From Bordetella parapertussis (GTDB lineage Bacteria; Pseudomonadota; Gammaproteobacteria; Burkholderiales; SG8-41), in assembly GCA_945863085.1 (NCBI GenBank), contig CAMBCD010000188.1:1-5734 (forward strand): a stretch of DNA of 5,734 bases. The letters are read 5' to 3'. The notes beneath the pieces were generated by a model, which made no database searches, had not been told where the DNA came from, and saw only the letters and a list, made by a program, of their open reading frames with translations. Position numbers and translations under genes: made by a program. Of the stretch, positions 1-5,325 are shown in pieces. The stretch's first letter is position 1. Every line of letters begins with the position of its first letter.

Positions 1-1058
1 TTTATTACGGCAGCACCGCTTACCATGCGGCAACCGCATTGTCCCTGTGGCTCGAGATCATCCCGGAAGTCATCCGGGAAAACGATGCCGACGCCAGGCT
101 CAGCACTTCGCTGACCCAGATCGGCTTCGGCGCCAAACATGTTTATGACGTCTATAACTTCACCAGCGACTACGATCCGACCAAGAGTGGCACGACAGGC
201 GGCTCGGACAGCGTCACCGGATCCATGGACCGGCAGGCCAATGTCATTTTCAATTCGCAGGACGGCTTTTACAATTTCCGCAGTTATCCATGGCCGCTGC
301 CGATACTGATTGATCCGACCAAGGCCATCCCCGGCAACTTTGGCACGATGTTCATGATCATGTACCACAGCGGCGGGACGGAACTGAAGAACAAGACCGG
401 CACCTACATGAAAAGCTGGACCGGTGCCGATGCGACGGGCTTGTTTACCATCCTGATGGTATGGATTTTTGTGCCCTTTCCCGTGCCGATCCCGATCCCG
501 ATTCCCACCCCGCAGGGTTACGGCGCGGCGCTGGCCGGTTCGGCCAATGACCTGCAGCCGGGGACCGGCAATTTCAACCATAATTTTGCCGAAGCCTATG
601 GTTCGGCTTTCGTCAATCCGCTGACCATGGCGCCGGCCTGGATCAATGTCGCCAACGGCACGGGCGCGACGCTGGACAGCAACGGCGGGCTGAAAAAATA
701 CTGGGATGTCACGGATCGTGCGCAGGCCACTGCAACGGCGCACCAGAACACCAGCGGGCCGGAACTGTTGATCGAAGTCGAGAAACCGATGAGCACGATT
801 GCCATCAGCAGTTCGCCCAGCATGAACATAGGTGGCGGCGATACCGGCCAGCTGTGGCTGGCTGACGGCACCGAGGGCAATACGATCAAGGCCCTGTCGA
901 AGGCACAGTCCTATTTCGCGCGTCCGCCAAAACTGTTTGCGCGCGGCGATGGCAAGACTGAATACGGCAGCCTCTACAGCCCGTACTGGCAGGCCCGCCT
1001 GATGCACAACAACCTGCTGGAGCAGGGGGCGTCCATCCTGTCGCAGAGTTTCCCGTGA
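1..1058 (+). CDS. TadG/Tad-domain-like pilus assembly protein, C-terminal part (5' partial)
   Basis: The reading frame is open from base 3 with no stop before the TGA at 1056-1058. The gene therefore starts upstream of the window, and the TTG at 39 is not a credible start. The visible 351 residues form a long extracytoplasmic-looking domain rich in Gly, Asn, Thr and aromatics. A hydrophobic run with alternating Pro-Ile (VPIPIPIP) lies at bases 441-506. The C-terminus has an FARGDGKTEYGSLYSPYWQA segment, which I recognise from the ends of Tad-domain/TadE-G-like proteins of betaproteobacterial Tad loci. Such proteins usually have an N-terminal membrane anchor, which would be off-window here. 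No von Willebrand MIDAS motif is visible in this part. The stop overlaps the next start (TGATG), which implies translational coupling to the TadE-like gene. The likely role is an envelope or pilus-associated assembly component; the exact function is inferred from context. Confidence 0.72.
   Translation, partial: YYGSTAYHAATALSLWLEIIPEVIRENDADARLSTSLTQIGFGAKHVYDVYNFTSDYDPTKSGTTGGSDSVTGSMDRQANVIFNSQDGFYNFRSYPWPLPILIDPTKAIPGNFGTMFMIMYHSGGTELKNKTGTYMKSWTGADATGLFTILMVWIFVPFPVPIPIPIPTPQGYGAALAGSANDLQPGTGNFNHNFAEAYGSAFVNPLTMAPAWINVANGTGATLDSNGGLKKYWDVTDRAQATATAHQNTSGPELLIEVEKPMSTIAISSSPSMNIGGGDTGQLWLADGTEGNTIKALSKAQSYFARPPKLFARGDGKTEYGSLYSPYWQARLMHNNLLEQGASILSQSFP
486..503 (+). repeat. Short hexamer tandem repeat encoding Pro-Ile pairs
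   Basis: Three in-frame copies of CCGATY (486-491, 492-497, 498-503) encode Pro-Ile three times inside the TadG-like protein. They continue an adjoining Val-Pro-Phe-Pro-Val segment. The repeat could vary in copy number by slippage without breaking the frame, but it is short. Confidence 0.7.
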
Positions 1059-1828
1059 TGTCGGCCCGGACATCATTGCACCGTGTCAGCCGGTCCGCCG
1101 CGAGGGGGCAGGCGCTGACCGAATTTGTGATCGGTGCGGTGCTGTTTCTGATCCCGTTGTTCCTGATCATTCCGCTGCTCGGCAAATATACCGACATGAA
1201 ATCGTCGGCGATCCAGGCCGCGCGTTATAACGCCTGGGAACGAACCGTATGGTACGGTCAGTCGGCCTCAAGCAGCGGTGACTGGGAAGGCAACGACAAA
1301 AGCGAAGCGACCATCCAGTCGGAGATGGCGAACCGGTTCCTGACCAGCGAGTTATGGTACGACCGTGCCGGTACCGCGATGCTTGCCGGATCGAGCAATT
1401 CCATTACCAATGAAACTTCCCCCGGAACCGCCAACACCATTCTCGGTTTTGCCGTCTCGGTGGCCAACGCGATCGGCCCCTTCAATCTTGAAATGGACGG
1501 GATGTACCGGGGCACGGCCACGGTCAATATTGCCAATACCGCCCCTGTGATCAGCGAGGTACTGGGCAGCGGGGCCGGCGCCGATCCGGCGCGGCTTAAT
1601 CTGTCGATTACCGATACCAATGTGATTATTGCCAACGGCTGGGGCGCCAACGGTGCGGCGCATGTCAAAAAACAGGTGCAGGGCCTGACGCCAACCTCCG
1701 TCCTCAGCAACCCGGTGCTGGACGCAGTGCGCTGGATACTGGTGCCGTTCACCCCGGAACGGGCTCCCACCGTGCTGGAATTGGGCAAAATCGAGGTTGA
1801 CCAGGTTCCGCCGGACCGCTTGCAGTAA
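1058..1828 (+). CDS. TadE-like pseudopilin of the Tad pilus
   Basis: The protein has 256 residues from the ATG at 1058; a GTG at 1055 would add one residue. ATG is preferred because it overlaps the upstream TGA by one base. There is no good Shine-Dalgarno sequence, so coupling is likely. A basic leader of 17 residues ends in RG, followed by QALTEF and a hydrophobic helix (about residues 18-41). This is the class III prepilin pattern: cleavage after Gly17, Glu at mature position +5, aromatic at +6. The next segment, AIQAARYNAWERTVWY, is typical of TadE-family proteins in betaproteobacteria. The remaining roughly 190 residues are a periplasmic or surface domain with no recognised motif. In known Tad systems TadE is a pseudopilin processed by the prepilin peptidase TadV and needed for pilus assembly. 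The mature form would be about 239 residues, longer than many TadE proteins. Confidence 0.82.
   Translation: MSARTSLHRVSRSAARGQALTEFVIGAVLFLIPLFLIIPLLGKYTDMKSSAIQAARYNAWERTVWYGQSASSSGDWEGNDKSEATIQSEMANRFLTSELWYDRAGTAMLAGSSNSITNETSPGTANTILGFAVSVANAIGPFNLEMDGMYRGTATVNIANTAPVISEVLGSGAGADPARLNLSITDTNVIIANGWGANGAAHVKKQVQGLTPTSVLSNPVLDAVRWILVPFTPERAPTVLELGKIEVDQVPPDRLQ
1106..1126 (+). other. Class III prepilin cleavage motif in the TadE-like protein
   Basis: These bases encode G|QALTEF. The predicted cut lies between the GGG (1106-1108) and CAG (1109-1111) codons. Glu at +5 and Phe at +6 match the Flp/TadE family rule for TadV-type prepilin peptidases. The site is predicted from the motif only. 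Confidence 0.75.
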
Positions 1829-1869
1829 TTTTTCGCAGTGTTGAACCCATGTTGCCGTGATGGTATGAA

Positions 1870-2601
1870 ATGAACATGTTCCAGGGGATTTGTATTGCAA
1901 GACTATTGCGACCGGCGGTGGTGTTGTTGGCGGCCGGAATATGTACCGCCGCATCCGGACAGGAGAAAGCCGTGCCTTGCCCGGAGTTCCCGGTTCCCCA
2001 TGTCGGCCAGGTGCAGTGGGTGGCGGAGAACATGCGCATGAACGGCATGCCCATGCAAATCAAGGAATTGACTACAGAGCAGACGCCGCAGCAGGTGATT
2101 GCCTTTTACCGGCAGCGGTGGAGCGATGCACCTCCTTATTCCCATGAGTACGAAGTCAGCGGGATGCCGGCTATCGCCACACTGCGCAAGGAGTGCTTTT
2201 ATACTGTGCAGGTGATGGCCCACGGGCGCGGGGCCAAGGCTCTGCTGGGGGTCAGCACGAAACCGGATGGCGGCCAGGTGAAAAAGCCGGGCACGGGATT
2301 CCCCAACATGGCGGGCAGCACGGTGCTGAACGACATCGACCATTACGATTCGGGCAAAACCGGCCGGACCATCATGCTGACAAACACCTATTCTCCGGAG
2401 GCCAATCTGAATTTTTACCGGCGCACGATGGCTGAGGAGGGCTGGGGTGCCGTCATGGATCGCGCCGTGCAGGGAGCAAAAGGTGTTTCTCATGTCCTCG
2501 TTATGAAACGGGGTTATCATGAGGCGAATCTGACGATTTCGCCGGGGAAAGCGGGCGCGTCAGGCAGCAATGTGCTGGCTACTTTTGTCGACAAGCCATG
2601 A
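1870..2601 (+). CDS. Exported protein of unknown function with a duplicated small domain, in the Tad operon
   Basis: I do not recognise a named family. The 243 residues begin with a signal peptide: basic n-region to about residue 14, hydrophobic core at 15-28, likely cleavage near ASG|Q (30/31). Cys25 is not in a proper lipobox (AGIC), so a lipoprotein is unlikely. The mature part has only two cysteines, Cys37 and Cys109, which could form a disulfide. Two segments resemble each other: about 58-130, with TPQQVIAFYRQRW, and about 148-240, with SPEANLNFYRRTMAEEGW. Both fit a small alpha/beta pattern seen in many secreted proteins, in which a strand is followed by 'SPEEVxxFYxxxxxxxGW' and further strands. 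The gene sits 41 bases after the TadE-like gene and overlaps the Flp-like gene by ATGA, so it probably serves the pilus from the periplasm or outer membrane. ATG 1876 is an alternative start; neither has a clear Shine-Dalgarno sequence. Confidence 0.8.
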   Translation: MNMFQGICIARLLRPAVVLLAAGICTAASGQEKAVPCPEFPVPHVGQVQWVAENMRMNGMPMQIKELTTEQTPQQVIAFYRQRWSDAPPYSHEYEVSGMPAIATLRKECFYTVQVMAHGRGAKALLGVSTKPDGGQVKKPGTGFPNMAGSTVLNDIDHYDSGKTGRTIMLTNTYSPEANLNFYRRTMAEEGWGAVMDRAVQGAKGVSHVLVMKRGYHEANLTISPGKAGASGSNVLATFVDKP

Positions 2602-2843
2602 GTACTGGGGCATTCAAAAACAGGGGAGTACGCCACGGATTCCGCGGATGCCGCCGGATTCTGGGTCAGGCCAGCATCGAATACACCATCGTGGTGATGC
2701 TGGTGGTAATGATTTTGATCAGTTACACGGATGAATCAGGGGTGGTGCATTCCGCGATCGGAGATGTAGTCAGTGCACTCAAGGATTTTTTTGGTGCGTA
2801 CTCCTGGGCCATTTCTTTTTCCAACAATATAACTCCGCTTTAA
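2598..2843 (+). CDS. Flp-like prepilin (probable minor pilin or pseudopilin)
   Basis: This is an 81-residue protein. The basic 23-residue leader ends in Gly23, followed by QASIEY and a strongly hydrophobic helix (about residues 24-42). This is the Flp signature: Gly before the cut, Glu at +5, Tyr at +6. The mature form would be about 58 residues, within the usual Flp size. The C-terminal half departs from common Flp pilins, with acidic residues just after the helix (TDES), an ALKDFFGAYSWAISF segment and the ending NNITPL. The start overlaps the preceding stop (ATGA) with no visible Shine-Dalgarno sequence, so translation is probably coupled. Major Flp pilins are usually first in the operon with strong expression signals. 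This embedded position therefore suggests a minor pilin, or else a second flp gene outside the window. Family membership is well supported; the major or minor role is inference. Confidence 0.8.
   Translation: MSTGAFKNRGVRHGFRGCRRILGQASIEYTIVVMLVVMILISYTDESGVVHSAIGDVVSALKDFFGAYSWAISFSNNITPL
2664..2684 (+). other. Class III prepilin cleavage motif in the Flp-like protein
   Basis: These bases encode G|QASIEY, with the predicted cut between GGT (2664-2666) and CAG (2667-2669). Glu is at +5 and Tyr at +6. It shares the G|QA start with the TadE-like protein upstream, so one peptidase could process both. Confidence 0.78.
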
Positions 2844-2855
2844 AGAAGCCCGCAC

Positions 2856-3878
2856 ATGGCCCTCAGACTCGATCGTATCAATCGTACCTGGCTCATGCTG
2901 TTTGTCGCCATCATCATGGCGCTGGCAGCGGCCTGGCTGACCAAACAGTACCTGGATGTCAGGGAAAAAAGAATCCAGGAAGAGCTTGCCAGCAAATCCA
3001 AAGGCGGGCCCTCGGCCAAAGTGGTCGTGCCGCGCAAGAACCTGCCCGGCGGCAGCGCCATCACCGGCGACATGGTCGCCGGGCGCAGCATACCCGCCGA
3101 TCTGGTCAGTCCCGACATGATCACTCCGGACAACTTCGACAAATATGAAGGCGCCAAGCTGATCCGGAACGTTGAGCGCGGGCTTCCCCTGCGCACATCC
3201 GACGTTGAAGAAAAGGGACGGGACTTTGCCTCGCTGATCGAAACCGGTTCCCGCGCCATCACCATCGACATCGACGAGCTCAATTCCATTGCACAGATGG
3301 TCAGGCCCGGCAATCTGGTCGATCTGTTCCTGATCATGCCGGATCTGTCCGATCTCAGCGGGAACAACCAGCAGATTACGTTGCTGATGCAGCGCGTCAA
3401 GGTCATCGCCACCGGCCAGACGGTGCGCAAGGCTGACGCATTCACGGCGCCACAGCCGGGCGTTCCGCAGGGCGTGATCCGCTACTCCAATCTCACTTTC
3501 GAAGTGTCTCCGGACCAGGCGGCACGGATTGCGCTGGCCCAGCAGCTGGGCCGCATCCGGGCGGTGTTGCGCAAGGAGCCCGATGAGGAAATCGTCAAGC
3601 TCGGCAAAATCAACACCAAGAACCTGCTCCGAAAAGTTTCGGTTCTCGACACACCCGAAGAAGTGGATGGCGGCGCCGTCCAGTACATCATCGGCGGCAA
3701 GGGCGGGGGTGGTGTGGGCAACACAATCAGCGTGAACGTGCCGGGATTGACGCTGCCGCCGGGCGCGCCGGGTGTTCCCGCCACGGCGGCACCTGCCGCG
3801 GCGGCGGCCCCGGCATTGCCTTCGAACATACCCGCCTCGGCACTGCCGTATCTTCAGCAGCCGACCGCGCAAAAGTAA
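2856..3878 (+). CDS. cpaB: Flp pilus assembly protein CpaB/RcpC
   Basis: This 340-residue protein has one N-terminal membrane segment (about 12-28), a short charged linker, and a SAF domain at about 54-118 (AKVVVPRKNLPGGSAIT to GLPLRTSDVE). An RcpC/CpaB domain follows at about 125-240, including SRAITIDIDELNSIAQMVRP and GNLVDLFLIMPD. From about 281 it ends in a Gly/Pro/Ala-rich, probably disordered tail (bases 3696-3875). CpaB (RcpC) is an inner-membrane-anchored periplasmic protein of Tad systems that works with the secretin, which is the next gene here. The start lies 12 bases after the Flp-like gene, with a weak purine-rich AAAGAAG about 7 bases upstream of the ATG. The length is in the usual range, with the tail accounting for the excess over shorter homologues. 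The call rests on domain pattern and neighbours and is secure at family level. Confidence 0.93.
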   Translation: MALRLDRINRTWLMLFVAIIMALAAAWLTKQYLDVREKRIQEELASKSKGGPSAKVVVPRKNLPGGSAITGDMVAGRSIPADLVSPDMITPDNFDKYEGAKLIRNVERGLPLRTSDVEEKGRDFASLIETGSRAITIDIDELNSIAQMVRPGNLVDLFLIMPDLSDLSGNNQQITLLMQRVKVIATGQTVRKADAFTAPQPGVPQGVIRYSNLTFEVSPDQAARIALAQQLGRIRAVLRKEPDEEIVKLGKINTKNLLRKVSVLDTPEEVDGGAVQYIIGGKGGGGVGNTISVNVPGLTLPPGAPGVPATAAPAAAAAPALPSNIPASALPYLQQPTAQK

Positions 3879-3916
3879 CAAACAAGAAGTCATAAAAGCA
3901 GGCAAAAACGTATTCC

Positions 3917-3921
3917 AGGGG
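3917..3921 (+). promoter_or_regulatory. Shine-Dalgarno of the secretin gene
   Basis: AGGGG ends 7 bases before the ATG at 3929. It is one of the two clearest ribosome binding sites in the window and supports that start, which also gives a complete signal peptide. Confidence 0.65.
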
Positions 3922-3928
3922 CACCACC

Positions 3929-5302
3929 ATGCTGAAATTTAAGTCATTGATTTTTATGGCAGTTTTCTTTGCTGCCGCGACCACATCAACACTTCTTTCT
4001 GCCCAGGAGCCGGCAAGCGGCGACAGCGGCGTGTTGATTTCAATGTTCCATGGCGAGGTCAGGACGCTCCCGGTGAACAATGTGCAGCGTGTTGCGGTCG
4101 GGAACGGGCGCCTGTTGTCGACAACCGTGCTGGACAAGGAGGTAGTGCTGCTCGCCGAAGCCTATGGTGACACCAGCCTGTTCATCTGGCTGAAAGACGG
4201 CAGCCTGAAAAAATACATTGTGCGCATTGCGCCGGCAGATGTGGGCGAAACCGTGGTGCAGGTCAGAAGGATCCTCAGCGCGATGCCTGGCCTGCGTGTG
4301 GAGCGTGTCGGCAATCATGCGGTGGTCACCGGCACGGCTTCCAAGCCCGACCTGGCATTGATCAACAATGCGGTCGGCAAGTACCCCCAGGTGCTCAACA
4401 TGACGCGCGAAGAAGACGTGACGATGAGGAAGATGGTTTACCTCAAAGTCCAGCTGATCGAGTTCCGCCGGTCGGCTTTCGAAAACATCGGTATCCAGTG
4501 GCAGCAGTCGATCACCGGCCCTACCGGCGGATTCGCGTTTGACGCGATCACATCTGGTGGATTTACCGCCCGTCAGTCCGATCCGGGACTGGCCGGCGCC
4601 GTGCCGGGTCGCATCGCACCCGGTGCTTTGCCGGGTACTGCCGCACCACTGCTGCCGGGATTGCTGCCCCGCGTCAGTCCGCCCGTGGGTTATCTCGGCA
4701 TCGCCACCAGCATTACTTCACGGATCAACCTCGCCGTGACCAATGGTGATGCCTATATCCTTGCGACACCGGAGCTTTCCACCAGAAGTGGCGGTGAAGC
4801 CAAATTCCTTGCCGGTGGGCAGATCCCGATAGTGATTCCCGCCACCGGCCTGAGTCCGCCTTCCGTGACCTACAAGGACTACGGCATCAGGCTCGTCATC
4901 AAACCCGTCGCCGATGCAGACAGCAACATCATGGCGACGATACAGACGGAAGTCAGCGCCATTGACCCTGCAAATTCGGTCCAGGGCAATCCCGGCTTCC
5001 TCAGCCGCCAGACCGATTCCGAGATCAACGTCAAGACCGGCCAGACCATCGTTATGTCGGGGCTGGTCAACTCCGACCTTTCCAACCAGGTCGACAAGCT
5101 GCCATGGCTGGGTGATCTGCCCGTCCTTGGCCATTTATTCAAGTCCACCAATTTCCGCAATAACCGCAGCGATCTGGTCGTATTCGTGACCCCGCAGGTA
5201 TTTGATCCCACGACCACCCTCAACCGTGAGCGCGTGGAAAAAGGCAAGGACCTGCGCGAACGTTACGAGGGATTCATCGGCAAAAAAGGCATTGTTGATT
5301 AA
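3929..5302 (+). CDS. cpaC: Tad pilus outer-membrane secretin CpaC/RcpA
   Basis: This 457-residue protein has a signal peptide with cleavage likely at LLSA|Q (25/26). A secretin N-terminal pilus domain follows at about 37-104, then a BON/N1-like segment at about 107-158. The secretin core runs from about 168 (VYLKVQLIEFRRSAFENIGI) to 426. Core hallmarks are ILATPELSTRSGGEAKFLAG (277-296), GGQIPIVIP (297-304), the INVKTGQTIVMSGLV region (366-380), LPWLGDLPVLGHLF (391-404) and DLVVFVTP (415-422). The protein multimerises into the outer-membrane channel through which the pilus passes. A Pro/Gly/Ala-rich stretch at about 214-252 (bases 4568-4684) sits inside the core, and a charged tail (430-457) follows the last strand. 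The gene follows cpaB by 50 bases and has a good AGGGG site. The stop is doubled in frame by a 9-bp tandem repeat. Confidence 0.95.
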   Translation: MLKFKSLIFMAVFFAAATTSTLLSAQEPASGDSGVLISMFHGEVRTLPVNNVQRVAVGNGRLLSTTVLDKEVVLLAEAYGDTSLFIWLKDGSLKKYIVRIAPADVGETVVQVRRILSAMPGLRVERVGNHAVVTGTASKPDLALINNAVGKYPQVLNMTREEDVTMRKMVYLKVQLIEFRRSAFENIGIQWQQSITGPTGGFAFDAITSGGFTARQSDPGLAGAVPGRIAPGALPGTAAPLLPGLLPRVSPPVGYLGIATSITSRINLAVTNGDAYILATPELSTRSGGEAKFLAGGQIPIVIPATGLSPPSVTYKDYGIRLVIKPVADADSNIMATIQTEVSAIDPANSVQGNPGFLSRQTDSEINVKTGQTIVMSGLVNSDLSNQVDKLPWLGDLPVLGHLFKSTNFRNNRSDLVVFVTPQVFDPTTTLNRERVEKGKDLRERYEGFIGKKGIVD

Positions 5303-5311
5303 GTTGATTAA
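5294..5311 (+). repeat. Perfect 9-bp tandem duplication across the secretin stop codon
   Basis: GTTGATTAA occurs twice back to back, at 5294-5302 and 5303-5311. The first copy encodes the last two residues (Val-Asp) and the TAA stop. The second copy repeats these in frame and gives a second TAA at 5309-5311. The final A also begins the AGGGG ribosome binding site of the next gene. Confidence 0.95.
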
Positions 5312-5315
5312 GGGG
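5311..5315 (+). promoter_or_regulatory. Shine-Dalgarno of the FHA-domain gene
   Basis: AGGGG lies 10 bases before the ATG at 5326, within the 23-base gap after the secretin. It supports the ATG at 5326 as start. Confidence 0.6.
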
Positions 5316-5325
5316 CAAAAGCGGG

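Noticed and set aside
39..41. TTG at 39 as the start of the TadG-like gene
   Set aside because: The frame is open through the left edge of the window. The protein would lack the expected N-terminal membrane anchor, and no ribosome site precedes the TTG, so the gene is 5'-truncated by the window.
1829..1869. Possible terminator after the TadE-like gene
   Set aside because: A short T-run follows the stop (1829-1833) but no GC-rich inverted repeat precedes it, so there is no support for a rho-independent terminator.
1933..1944. Lipobox around Cys25 of the exported protein
   Set aside because: The sequence before the cysteine is Ala-Gly-Ile. Ile at -1 does not fit the Gly/Ala/Ser needed there, so an ordinary signal peptidase I site is more likely.
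1903..2520. Antisense open frame (205 codons) opposite the unknown exported gene
   Set aside because: The plus-strand frame has a signal peptide, a sensible internal repeat and an ATGA overlap with the next gene. The minus frame is His/Arg-rich with no recognisable feature.
2736..3905. Long antisense open frame (389 codons, minus strand) opposite cpaB
   Set aside because: It lies opposite a well-supported CpaB gene. Its start is Arg/Gly-rich and simply mirrors the Pro/Ala/Gly tail, and it shows no domain, signal peptide or ribosome site. It is a GC-rich shadow frame.
3879..3928. Possible terminator or promoter in the 50-base cpaB-secretin gap
   Set aside because: No convincing hairpin with a T-run and no well-spaced promoter hexamers are visible. 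The gap appears to hold only the AGGGG ribosome site.
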